Shown: positions 52,846 through 61,282 of the stretch, in pieces
Layout: the number at the start of each line of letters is the position of its first letter
Position numbering within the stretch: position 1 is the first letter of the stretch
From: Chromatiaceae bacterium
GTDB lineage: Bacteria > Pseudomonadota > Gammaproteobacteria > Chromatiales > Chromatiaceae
Assembly (NCBI GenBank): GCA_024235255.1
Contig: JACKMT010000002.1
Span: 124,001 to 188,000, forward strand
Length of the DNA: 64,000 nucleotides
Reading direction: 5' to 3'
Program-made: the position numbers and the translations under genes
The notes under the pieces: generated by a model
What the model was told of the DNA's origin: nothing
The model's database searches: none
What the model saw: the letters and a program-made list of their open reading frames with translations, nothing else

Positions 52846-53922
52846 TCATGCAAACAGATTCCCGGTTCTGCCGGTTATAATGAAATTGTCCGGCACATCC
52901 GTCACCGAAAAGCGAGCGCCTCCTTTCAGCTCTGAGAGCACGACTGCATAGAGCAGGCGTTGTGCTTCGATGACCTCACTAAATGTAATAGATGGTGTTA
53001 TACTAGATATAATCTGATCGCGTAACTCTTCAATAGCTACCTGCATCGCACTTTTAACAGGCTGACTAGTGACAATCTGTTTATCATAGTAATAAGGCGT
53101 GCGTATATGCCTGTTGGGACGGCAAATCTCCAACCAGGAGCCATCTGCGCCTACCGTAATCTCCCCACCAGTGAGCGACAACTTTACAGATAGACCGCCT
53201 GCGGCATTTATGATCCCAATAACTCCATTCTCAAACATGACTGTCGCTGTCTCTACTACAGGATCGTCATCAATATAGCCTTCTGCAATATTGGAATCAG
53301 CTGAGAATCTGACCACTCCCGTTACCCATTCTGCCCTTTTTGCGCCCGAGAAATACAATAATAAGTCAGCCACATGAGGCAAGTTCCATAGCAATTGAGT
53401 TTTACCAAATGAAACTGACACCTGCCATAACTCACCTAATTCACCACTTTCACATAGTTCCTTAGCCTGTTGGTAAACCTTTATGTAACGCCTATAAACA
53501 CCATAGGTAAATGCAATCCCTGCGCTACGCAAAAGATCAAAAATCTCTTTTGCCTGCTCGACTGACTGGCTCAAAGGTTTCTCCGCATGTACTCCCTTCA
53601 CGCCCGCAGCAATAGCTTCCTTAATGATTTTAGGTCGTACATCGGTTCTCGTCGCAACTGTTACTATGTCCAATTTCCTTTCATTGAGCATAACGCGATA
53701 ATCTGTATAGATTGTTAGAACATTGTGCCTTGCCGAAGCAGCCTGCAACACCTCTTCCGAAATATCGCTTAGCGCAGCCAACTCAATATTCTCTGCGGCT
53801 TTAATTGCTGCAGCGTGGTTATGGGGAGTCCAGCCTTTCGGCATGGAGTATTCAAGTTCAGGCCGGGTAAACGCCCCCATCCGACCACACCCAATAACTG
53901 CAGCAGTTAATTTGTTATTCAT
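52846..53922 (-). CDS. Gfo/Idh/MocA family oxidoreductase
   Basis: A 358-residue NAD(P)-dependent sugar dehydrogenase. The Rossmann motif is AAVIGCGRMGAFTRPE and the family EKP motif is in GVHAEKPLSQS near residue 116. In sugar clusters such enzymes oxidise UDP- or CMP-linked sugars at C3 or C5. It lies 18 bases after the zinc dehydrogenase gene. Confidence 0.88.
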   Translation of the reverse strand: MNNKLTAAVIGCGRMGAFTRPELEYSMPKGWTPHNHAAAIKAAENIELAALSDISEEVLQAASARHNVLTIYTDYRVMLNERKLDIVTVATRTDVRPKIIKEAIAAGVKGVHAEKPLSQSVEQAKEIFDLLRSAGIAFTYGVYRRYIKVYQQAKELCESGELGELWQVSVSFGKTQLLWNLPHVADLLLYFSGAKRAEWVTGVVRFSADSNIAEGYIDDDPVVETATVMFENGVIGIINAAGGLSVKLSLTGGEITVGADGSWLEICRPNRHIRTPYYYDKQIVTSQPVKSAMQVAIEELRDQIISSITPSITFSEVIEAQRLLYAVVLSELKGGARFSVTDVPDNFIITGRTGNLFA

Positions 53923-53940
53923 TCACGATAACTTCCAACA

Positions 53941-54957
53941 TTACCACTTCAACACATAAGTTACTGGATTATTCTTGTGCCCCAACAAATCGATATATGC
54001 TGTCTCCAGATCCGTAGCCGCATATTCATCTGATATCATTTGATCAGCAGGTAAGACACCTTCAGCGATTTTTTCAATCAGGAATCGCATATTTCTCTTA
54101 TCGGTAAAACGTATCTCATACGGCGGCACATCGGAAGCAGGAGAAAAACCAACGGCTTTTACGGTGAGTTGTTTTTGATAGAAAAGTTCGGGAGCGAGCG
54201 GGTTGAACTCTGGGTTTCCCGTGTCACGCCCAGGAAAGCCAATTAAACAAATTTGACCACCTCGCCGCACAGTTTTTAATGCCAACAGGTAATCGTCCCA
54301 ACTGTTTGTGGTCTGGATCACCAAATCAAGTCCAGGTTCACCTGAAAACTGTTGCAGCGCTACTTCGGCATGTTTTCGACTACTTGTGATTTGCGCACCC
54401 ATTTTAGTCGCGCGCTTGGTCTGGCTTTCTTGGTCTGAAATGGCCGCCACTCGCATGCCAGCCATCTTACTCACTGCGACCGCGCCTAGGCCCAGGACCC
54501 CCATGCCTATCACGGCAATGTTTGTTCCCGCAACGGCACCAGCCTGTAATAACGCGTTATAACCGAGGTGAAACAGGTAAGTAACGCTTGCAGTTGCCGA
54601 AGAAACGTTGTTTGGCACAACCGCAACAACCTGTCTTTCTCCGATTACAAAATGACTGCGATGGGACTGAAAAGTAATAATGCTGTCGCCTGCTTTACAC
54701 GCTCTTACTTTGAAGCCCGTCTTTAGAACCTTGGAAACATTACAATAACCCTGAAGTCTTGGATAGGGTTCTACATCAGTCCTTAAGGGGGTCGCACCGG
54801 TATATGCGCCTAGTTCTGTTCCAGGTGAAATGGCGGAAAATTCTGTCATCGCAGCAATCTGGTCTTCCGCCAGATTTGCTATATCTAGAGTATGCTCTTC
54901 GAATAACAGTCTTCGCGGGCCAGTTAATCTAACTATCTTTGCCTGTATCTCAGACAT
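53941..54957 (-). CDS. Zinc-type alcohol dehydrogenase family protein
   Basis: A 338-residue medium-chain dehydrogenase. The GroES-like domain begins with EFSAISPGTELGAY; the nucleotide fold is IAVIGMGVLGLGAVAVSKMAGMRV. The catalytic Cys/His zinc ligands typical of alcohol dehydrogenase are not obvious, so it may be a zinc-free or quinone-type member. With the adjacent Gfo/Idh protein it may form a redox pair in sugar synthesis. Confidence 0.82.
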   Translation of the reverse strand: MSEIQAKIVRLTGPRRLLFEEHTLDIANLAEDQIAAMTEFSAISPGTELGAYTGATPLRTDVEPYPRLQGYCNVSKVLKTGFKVRACKAGDSIITFQSHRSHFVIGERQVVAVVPNNVSSATASVTYLFHLGYNALLQAGAVAGTNIAVIGMGVLGLGAVAVSKMAGMRVAAISDQESQTKRATKMGAQITSSRKHAEVALQQFSGEPGLDLVIQTTNSWDDYLLALKTVRRGGQICLIGFPGRDTGNPEFNPLAPELFYQKQLTVKAVGFSPASDVPPYEIRFTDKRNMRFLIEKIAEGVLPADQMISDEYAATDLETAYIDLLGHKNNPVTYVLKW

Positions 54958-54961
54958 TTCC

Positions 54962-55666
54962 CTATTCTCTACTACGCCTAGTCATGTAGTATTCCATCAA
55001 CTCCAAATCACTCGGAACATCAAGGTCAACAGCTCTTTCAGGCGGTATCAAATAACCTTTTAGGTTACTGCCGAAGAAAGTATTCTCTTCAAGAAATGAT
55101 TTTGTATCTAGCCAATAAATGCTTCCGGCGTCTTTAACCAAGTGCGGCCTATCCCAGCGCTTTCTGAACATAATCTCCGGCCACATAGGAGCAAGATGCC
55201 CATTCTCGTCCAGCCTTAAAGCTTCATGCGGACTGGATTCATACTCCTTGTAGGTCATTACAAAATCACACTCCCCTTGCTTCAATAATGAAAAGCTGTT
55301 CCTAATATCTTCAGTCGTTCTAAGTGCAGAGGTTGCCAACAAGCAACAAAACGTTTTTGGGAAGGCGCCGTAATTACTGTTAAACGTTTTCAGTACATCC
55401 TTCACTACGTCGTCCATAGTAGCCAAATCAGAGGCCAACTCATCACTGCGCCTCCATACTTCAGCTCCTGATGCTTCAGCAACTTCGGTTATCTCAGCAT
55501 CTTCGGTAGATACAATAATATGATCAAACAAACGCGACTCAATGGCTGCCTTGACGGTATAATCCAGTACTGGTTTCCCGGCGACCTCAACGATGTTCTT
55601 CCTGGGAAGGCGTTTTGATCCACCCCTGGCTGGAATTATCGCTATCGTTTTATCTTTTAAAAGCAC
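54962..55666 (-). CDS. CMP-nonulosonate (acylneuraminate) cytidylyltransferase
   Basis: A 234-residue CMP-sugar synthetase of the NeuA/LegF/PseF family. Signatures are AIIPARGGSKRLPRKNI with the CTP loop, VVDYTVKAAIES region and the acidic residues in STEDAEITEVAE; LATSALRTTEDI is the usual LxPTSPxR motif in altered form (LLATSALRTTEDIRNSF). It activates a nonulosonic acid with CTP. The downstream-overlap order is NeuB-like, then this gene, seven bases apart. Confidence 0.9.
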   Translation of the reverse strand: MLLKDKTIAIIPARGGSKRLPRKNIVEVAGKPVLDYTVKAAIESRLFDHIIVSTEDAEITEVAEASGAEVWRRSDELASDLATMDDVVKDVLKTFNSNYGAFPKTFCCLLATSALRTTEDIRNSFSLLKQGECDFVMTYKEYESSPHEALRLDENGHLAPMWPEIMFRKRWDRPHLVKDAGSIYWLDTKSFLEENTFFGSNLKGYLIPPERAVDLDVPSDLELMEYYMTRRSRE

Positions 55667-55673
55667 CGAAAGA

Positions 55674-56726
55674 TTACTCTTTATCAGCAGAAAGATTGGT
55701 TAATTTTATTGGCTCACCTTGGGCAACATCCTCTTTCACACTCCAGCCCTCAATATCATCCCAGTACTCGGGCGACGCGCCAACAGGAGGCCAAGCAAAA
55801 CCAACACTTTCCAACGAAATTTTCTCACCTTTCTTAAAATGTTTTCTGGCATACATGCCCGTGCGTATTGAAAGATTTCGATTTTTAGGGACCCTTAGTA
55901 ATCCATCGCCCAATGATTCCCAACATCTTTGCACTTTAGCTAGTACCGCCTCAAGCTCGGAAAAAGGAAGTGCACTTAACAGATCCACCTCCTCCCTGTC
56001 AGGGTCATCGACCACACCTTTTTCCAGCAAGTTTGCTCCGCGCGCTACCGCCACATATAGCATTTCATCACCGCGGTAATGACATGCCAACCCAATAGGC
56101 ATGTGGAACATGGATTTATAGGTGTCAATCATACGCATATTATGAATGCCTGCTGGTGCAGGGTTCGGTCCGGGATGGTGATTGACAATGACGCCAGCTC
56201 CGAGGTCTTGTAAAACCTCGACAGCCTGTGATGTTTCTGACAGATAAACATCACCAGTATCTATTATTACCGGCAATCCACTTTTAGCCGCTTTTCTCAA
56301 CAATGGAATATGATGCAGATTATTTCTGGATATTTTTATTCCTGCCCCTCCCATGTCCTTAAGGAAGTCGATGCCATACTCTTCAAATACAGTGGCAATG
56401 ACTGGAATGCTCATATCATTCGCCGCCGAAAGAAGACGACGATAATCATTCAGAGGCAGGACTTTTCGTTCAATCAATGCCCGATAATTTTCAATCTTCT
56501 CTCCACCGGCGTGTTTGTAATGGCAGTCTAGATCAACTGATCCCAATACTGTGTCAGGATCATGCAATATTTCTGTTTTGAATAGAGGTGCACCGGCTGC
56601 CACAGTTCGATTGAGGAAGTCGAGGGCCAAATCAACGTCTTTATTAAAAAAGGATCCAACCTCTGCGACAAAAACCGGTGGAAAACCGTCTCCCACAGGT
56701 ACATTACCAATATATACAGTTTCCAT
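55674..56726 (-). CDS. Divergent NeuB-like nonulosonate synthase with SAF domain
   Basis: A 350-residue protein with the NeuB two-domain plan (barrel about 1-285, SAF antifreeze-like about 290-345; LSIRTGMYARKHFKKGEKISL). Family landmarks are present in altered form: FVAEVGSFFNKD for AEIGxNHNG, FKTEIL for VKFQ, KISRNNLHHIPLL for KIAS, and the metal histidines in VNHHPGPNPAP and IGLACHYRGDEM, aligning with LHCTSxYPAP and GxSDHT. The EKH segment reads EKGVVDDPDREEVDLLS. So metal binding looks kept while substrate-contact residues differ. It probably condenses phosphoenolpyruvate with an unusual aldehyde sugar; this is inference. Confidence 0.8.
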   Translation of the reverse strand: METVYIGNVPVGDGFPPVFVAEVGSFFNKDVDLALDFLNRTVAAGAPLFKTEILHDPDTVLGSVDLDCHYKHAGGEKIENYRALIERKVLPLNDYRRLLSAANDMSIPVIATVFEEYGIDFLKDMGGAGIKISRNNLHHIPLLRKAAKSGLPVIIDTGDVYLSETSQAVEVLQDLGAGVIVNHHPGPNPAPAGIHNMRMIDTYKSMFHMPIGLACHYRGDEMLYVAVARGANLLEKGVVDDPDREEVDLLSALPFSELEAVLAKVQRCWESLGDGLLRVPKNRNLSIRTGMYARKHFKKGEKISLESVGFAWPPVGASPEYWDDIEGWSVKEDVAQGEPIKLTNLSADKE

Positions 56727-56765
56727 TTAGCCCATCCTTCACAAACACATTTAATGCAAACCAGA

Positions 56766-57824
56766 CTATTTCAATCCAACTCTTCCTGAGCAACCTGCAA
56801 GCTCAGCACATTCTAAAACGTTTAATACTTTTTTCCGCAGATCATATAAAACAAAATCCATTCCTCTGTCATAGTACAGGTGATTTATATAAGCCAAGTC
56901 ATTTAGATTGCGGATGGTGGCTAATCCGAAAAGCTCTTCTCTTCCATCAACTCCACAAGACTTTAACATAGCAGTCATCTCAGGTATCAGTTCCGCAATT
57001 ACCCATGATACTAACCCCTGGTTATTGAAAACTACGTGCCTAGATAACTTGAAAGCACAATAACTGATAGCTATCTGTTTTGGTGCAAAATAAATATCTT
57101 CCAAGTCAATGATCGTAGGACCAGGTTCTGACATGACAATATTTGCGTGCTGCAAATCATAATGGACCAATGCCGCAGGCGGTAAAGGCCAAGTCGACAA
57201 TTCGTCAACCAGGGATAACAGTCTAGTGCGGTTCTGTACAAAAAAAGATTGAAGATCGCTTCCTAAAGCAACCAGCACCGGTTCCGGTACTTCAATAATT
57301 AAGTTGTTCACTGCGCTTTTCCAGGCGGAAGAGTCGAACTTTACTTGCGGAAAAAGTCTCTTTTCTTCAGCAGACAACCGATTGCCAATTGACTCGAACT
57401 GCTCCGCAACCTCAAGACAACGCTGAAAGGCAATCAAAACCTGATCAGAATCACCTTTAAATAGCGGACCCTCGATATAAGGATAAGCAATCCACGCCAG
57501 ATCATTCTCACAGGTTACAAAATTACCTTCTGTGTTATATAACGGTTTGAGACCAAAATCAGAAGGTAACCAGGAGAAAACCCGACACTGAAGCTCCAGA
57601 AGCTTCGCTGAAGTAGCTGACGTCGAACGAACAACAACTCTTTTTGAATCGATTTCAAAAACAAAAATATCGGAAAAACGGTTATGCTTTTCGATAACCC
57701 TTATTTTATCAGGCACAGGCAATTTATAGGATTCGAGTACAGAATGAGGCACCTTACCGGCACTAGATACACGATGATTAAATTCCAGGTTGGTCTCTAT
57801 GCTATAGAGGGCCTGAACTTTCAC
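56766..57824 (-). CDS. APH-fold small-molecule kinase
   Basis: A 352-residue protein of the aminoglycoside-phosphotransferase/choline-kinase fold. The catalytic loop is LVHYDLQHANIVM (HxDxxxxN) near residue 217 and the metal motif TIIDLEDIYFAP follows. The N lobe has VVVRSTSA for the ATP-binding lysine region (the lysine looks replaced by Arg). A sugar or amino-sugar is the likely substrate given the cluster. Its start overlaps the exonuclease-like gene by four bases (ATGA). Confidence 0.82.
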   Translation of the reverse strand: MKVQALYSIETNLEFNHRVSSAGKVPHSVLESYKLPVPDKIRVIEKHNRFSDIFVFEIDSKRVVVRSTSATSAKLLELQCRVFSWLPSDFGLKPLYNTEGNFVTCENDLAWIAYPYIEGPLFKGDSDQVLIAFQRCLEVAEQFESIGNRLSAEEKRLFPQVKFDSSAWKSAVNNLIIEVPEPVLVALGSDLQSFFVQNRTRLLSLVDELSTWPLPPAALVHYDLQHANIVMSEPGPTIIDLEDIYFAPKQIAISYCAFKLSRHVVFNNQGLVSWVIAELIPEMTAMLKSCGVDGREELFGLATIRNLNDLAYINHLYYDRGMDFVLYDLRKKVLNVLECAELAGCSGRVGLK

Positions 57825-58408
57825 CTTAGAAGCCCTTGGAGTAAATTTTGAATAGCGGGCTCATTTAACAGTTTCAAAAAACATCCCCTGACAATTTTTG
57901 CATCATCAAGTGCATTATGTCTTTTAAGTGATGCCTCACTTGCTGAAAATTCTTCTCTATTGACACTTGGATCGATATTGCAGACTCGGAAAAGTGTATT
58001 GAGGTCTATCGCTGCATAATGATTCAAATACTCAGGTAAACAGTGCAGAGCATGGAAGTATTTTCTGTTTGGTTCTGAATACTTGTAAAGTTCAAGCATC
58101 AACAGGTAGTCCTGCAGGAGCCCGCAAGAAACAACATAGAGCGGATGTCCATCCGAATAATCAGATAAAAATGCATGCAACAACTGGTATGCTGTTTTGC
58201 CATCGACACTTTTAGATCGATCAATACCCACTAAAACATTTTCAGTCAGCCAGTCAGTGACCTGATTTTTATCGTAATCATTTAAAGTAACATAGAACTC
58301 TTGCCCATCTAATGTAACTACGCCGAGTGAAACAAGCGTGGTATACGCATGCTCACCAGTAAACTCGGAATCGATAAAGATAATCTTGGGATCGTCTTGA
58401 ATTGACAT
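57821..58408 (-). CDS. DEDDh exonuclease-fold protein
   Basis: A 195-residue protein with the RNase T/epsilon-type fold. ExoI is IFIDSEFTG (DxE) near residue 11, an ExoII aspartate candidate is in LLQDYLLMLELY near 105, and ExoIII is RHNALDDAKIVRG near 170. All acidic ligands and the general-base histidine look present, so it should be catalytically competent. Its presence between a phosphatase and a kinase in a sugar cluster is unexplained. The ATG overlaps the stop of the phosphatase gene (TGATG). Confidence 0.82.
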   Translation of the reverse strand: MSIQDDPKIIFIDSEFTGEHAYTTLVSLGVVTLDGQEFYVTLNDYDKNQVTDWLTENVLVGIDRSKSVDGKTAYQLLHAFLSDYSDGHPLYVVSCGLLQDYLLMLELYKYSEPNRKYFHALHCLPEYLNHYAAIDLNTLFRVCNIDPSVNREEFSASEASLKRHNALDDAKIVRGCFLKLLNEPAIQNLLQGLLR

Positions 58409-59181
58409 CAGGTTGATGTCCTAGTTTTCAAAAATGACTGGCACTTTTTGTACACTGATACATCCCTGGCTGCTATCAGTCCCATTTTCTCAAATTTGCC
58501 AGTTAACAGGTAATCCCTACCGGAATAAGTCTTCAGACAGCCACCCGCTTCCTCTATTATCAACTTGGGTGCAGCTATGTCCCAGTCTCTCACGGGAACA
58601 TCTTTTACGAACAGATCCGAAGTCCCATCCGCAATTTTACAGATCTTTAGCGCAATACTGCCGCATTCAACGTAACCGGTACAAGGTATTCCATTGCACA
58701 GATCTGCAGCAATTCCTCTTGGCTCAGGGTAATTGTCAATAAGTAGCAATCTACTCTTATCGGCACTATCAAGTGACAATTTTCTGCTGTTACAAAACGC
58801 CCCCTCACCTTTTTCAGCGGTGAAGGTGAGATCAAGATCAGGTGCAAAGATAACCGCAATCTGAGGTTCGTTATTCTGAATGAGGGCTGCCTGAATCACC
58901 CAGCCAGGAAAACCATCAACCAAGCTTCGCGTGCCATCAATTGGATCTATCAGCCAGTATTTGTCAGGCCTTACTTCAGATTGAGAAAAAGAATTTTCCT
59001 CGCTGACAACGGGAATTGGCAATACGTCGGACAGCTTCATTGCAAGCAGTTTATGCGCCAACGCGTCAGCTTGAGTTTTTAATTGGTCGCCTTCCCACTT
59101 ACCCCCATCTACACACTGCAGACGGCTTTTAGAAACTTCACGGCCGGTATCGCGAATAATTTCTATTAAATTCCCCAACAC
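58408..59181 (-). CDS. Inositol-monophosphatase / CysQ family phosphatase
   Basis: A 257-residue lithium-sensitive-type phosphatase. Metal ligands are in VVSEENSF (EE), WLIDPIDGTRSLVDGFPGW (DPIDGT) and VRDWDIAAPKLIIEEAGG. It may act on 3'-phosphoadenosine phosphate, as CysQ does, or on a sugar phosphate of the pathway. The closest partners by coupling are the exonuclease-like and kinase genes downstream, three genes in one overlapping set. Confidence 0.86.
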   Translation of the reverse strand: MLGNLIEIIRDTGREVSKSRLQCVDGGKWEGDQLKTQADALAHKLLAMKLSDVLPIPVVSEENSFSQSEVRPDKYWLIDPIDGTRSLVDGFPGWVIQAALIQNNEPQIAVIFAPDLDLTFTAEKGEGAFCNSRKLSLDSADKSRLLLIDNYPEPRGIAADLCNGIPCTGYVECGSIALKICKIADGTSDLFVKDVPVRDWDIAAPKLIIEEAGGCLKTYSGRDYLLTGKFEKMGLIAARDVSVYKKCQSFLKTRTST

Positions 59182-59245
59182 TGGAATGTTTCCCTGTAAT
59201 CGCTGCCGGAAATCGCCTCAACATGCCACATCAAATTAACTTAAA

Positions 59246-60175
59246 TTATTTTAGCTCATGCTTGAGTAGATTCTGCATGACTACTATTTCCTTTTGTCTT
59301 AAATGCGAATGTTCTAACGACCTAGTTAACTCTCGGAGTGGCATGATCCATTCTTCCAGTTTCCTTGGAACCGACTCTGTAATTTGGAATAGGTTATTAT
59401 CCAGCACGCTTAAAGGATGTTCCTGCCAGAATGGCTCCTGATCCAGGTATTCAGGTAAAAGCCCGGCCAACTTTTGGTCGGAAATATCATACATACTCAC
59501 TTCCTTTTTGCCAGCCATGATTCTTATCATTTCTTTTACTGAGATCACGTAATCCGGCATAGCATCCCATACGGCAATTGATCCTAGCACATTCATCAAT
59601 AATGCCTTCGATAGAGCTGAAGCCACGTCTTCATTATTGACAAGCTGAAAGCAGTTTGTTCCGCCATTAATCAGGATAATGCCTGAGTCATCAGCAATTC
59701 GATCAAGATAGAACAAAAGCCTTCTGGTATGATCATTGACTCCGGATTGAATCGGCAGTCTCAGAGAAGTACCCGGATACCCTTGCGACCGCCTGGTTGA
59801 AACTGCCTCCTCTGCTCTCCTTTTCGCTTGCAAGTAACGTTCGGTGATTTCCGGAATATGCGGAAATAACTCTTTATTCCCTTCTCTCTTTGCCAGCCAA
59901 ACAGTGGAAATGAGGACATACAATCCCGGGTCTAAATATTTGTACACATCATCGACATCCTGCCCGCTTGAGCAAATAAAGTCGATTGTTGCATCAAATG
60001 TTCCCTTTTTTAATTGTCGGAGGCCATTTAAACGATCAGAATTGATGGCACGGGCGGTGCGCTCGGGAATGTTCGGGTTACGAGAAACAACCGTTACTTC
60101 ATGGCCTTGGCTCACAAGCAGCTCTACGGTAGCCCTGCCGGTGAATCTGGTGCCTCCAAGGATCAGGATTCGAAT
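59246..60175 (-). CDS. NAD-dependent epimerase/dehydratase family protein (probable AUU start)
   Basis: A 309-residue extended short-chain dehydrogenase. The Rossmann loop RILILGGTRFTGRATVELL is at the very N terminus. The catalytic YxxxK appears as YLQAKRRAEEAV near residue 120. In-frame GTG 60202 lies inside neuB without a ribosome site, whereas ATT at 60175 follows GGGAGG by eight bases and places the first glycine motif exactly at the normal distance. I chose ATT. It acts on a nucleotide- or free sugar in the nonulosonate pathway (inferred); the 13-base overlap with neuB suggests coupling. Confidence 0.8.
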   Translation of the reverse strand: MRILILGGTRFTGRATVELLVSQGHEVTVVSRNPNIPERTARAINSDRLNGLRQLKKGTFDATIDFICSSGQDVDDVYKYLDPGLYVLISTVWLAKREGNKELFPHIPEITERYLQAKRRAEEAVSTRRSQGYPGTSLRLPIQSGVNDHTRRLLFYLDRIADDSGIILINGGTNCFQLVNNEDVASALSKALLMNVLGSIAVWDAMPDYVISVKEMIRIMAGKKEVSMYDISDQKLAGLLPEYLDQEPFWQEHPLSVLDNNLFQITESVPRKLEEWIMPLRELTRSLEHSHLRQKEIVVMQNLLKHELK

Positions 60176-61254
60176 GGCTGATCCCTCCCGATGTCCTGCC
60201 ACTCCAGGGGTTTTTCTGCGCAGATATCTCTGCTCAATACAGCGTTTACAACCACTTTGAGAAATCGTGGCGGGATGCCTGTGCCCGGCCGTGCCAAATA
60301 CACGTCGTCGGCAGATAGAACCTCACCTGCTCTCTTATTATGTTTCGCAATAATACTCTTTAAATAATGCTTTCGGTTGCCGCGCTCTCGTTCTGAAGGA
60401 GTCCTGAATCCTTCGTAACCTAAAAATCCATGGATTTCATGCAACGTCCTAACATATTCTGAAAACTCACTTAACTCTAAAGCAAACGGATGATCTGGAC
60501 CGGGAGCAGTACGATCATGAGTAACATGTTTCTCAAAAAATGTTGCGCCACAGGCTAAAGCTGCACCTGCTGTTGCTATATTGGTGGTATGGTCTGAAAA
60601 TCCCACCGGCACACCAAAACAATCAGCAAGATATTTAATATTCCCTAAAGCAATATCTCTTGGTCCCGGAGGATAAATAGCCACACAGTAGAACAGACCA
60701 ACACCAGGTCTGTGGTGTTTCAGAACCTCCATTGCTCGATCAATATCCTCGAGTTCGGCCATACCAAAGGATATCAGGATTGGCACCGTTATTTTGTCGA
60801 CCAAATTCTCCAGAAGTGGAAGATTGGTATGGTCCATTGAGGCAATTTTAATGAAGTCCAGTTTCTGTGTTTTAGCCCACTCGACGCCATCGTTGCCATG
60901 AATAGTTGCAGCGGCTTTAAGTCCCAGACCATGCGCTAAATCAATTAACTCTGGAAACCACTCCTTTGGTGTTTTTAAATATTGCTCAAACATTTCTGCA
61001 GCTGAAATATCACCATAGACATTTTCAAGACCATAATCCTTAGTCATGATAGCGCCGCTAACAATTTCATCTGGCTCGTATATCTGGAATTTTACGCAAT
61101 CACAACCAGTGTCAACCAAGCCTTCAATCATACTTCTGGCTGTGGCGAGATTACGTCCATGATTGGTACCTATCTCTGCGATAATAAAAGGCGATGCCTC
61201 TTTTCCGATTAAGGGAATCCCATCAACATAGATTGTTTTCTTGCTTCTGGTCAT
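60163..61254 (-). CDS. neuB: N-acetylneuraminate/legionaminate synthase
   Basis: Condenses phosphoenolpyruvate with an N-acetyl amino sugar to give a nine-carbon nonulosonic acid. It has 363 residues. The barrel shows FIIAEIGTNHGRN, DCVKFQIYEPDE, FIKIASMDHTNLPLL, FSDHTTNIA and FFEKHVTHDRTAPGPDHPFAL; a SAF domain fills about 285-350. The usual LHCTSxYP motif reads FYCVAIYP, so the first metal-site histidine is a tyrosine (other family members also vary here, PseI having Lys). The GPDH tail motif points to a NeuB/LegI rather than PseI type. Confidence 0.9.
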   Translation of the reverse strand: MTRSKKTIYVDGIPLIGKEASPFIIAEIGTNHGRNLATARSMIEGLVDTGCDCVKFQIYEPDEIVSGAIMTKDYGLENVYGDISAAEMFEQYLKTPKEWFPELIDLAHGLGLKAAATIHGNDGVEWAKTQKLDFIKIASMDHTNLPLLENLVDKITVPILISFGMAELEDIDRAMEVLKHHRPGVGLFYCVAIYPPGPRDIALGNIKYLADCFGVPVGFSDHTTNIATAGAALACGATFFEKHVTHDRTAPGPDHPFALELSEFSEYVRTLHEIHGFLGYEGFRTPSERERGNRKHYLKSIIAKHNKRAGEVLSADDVYLARPGTGIPPRFLKVVVNAVLSRDICAEKPLEWQDIGRDQPFES

Positions 61255-61282
61255 AGGTTTTCAGGATTAGTTGAATATAACC

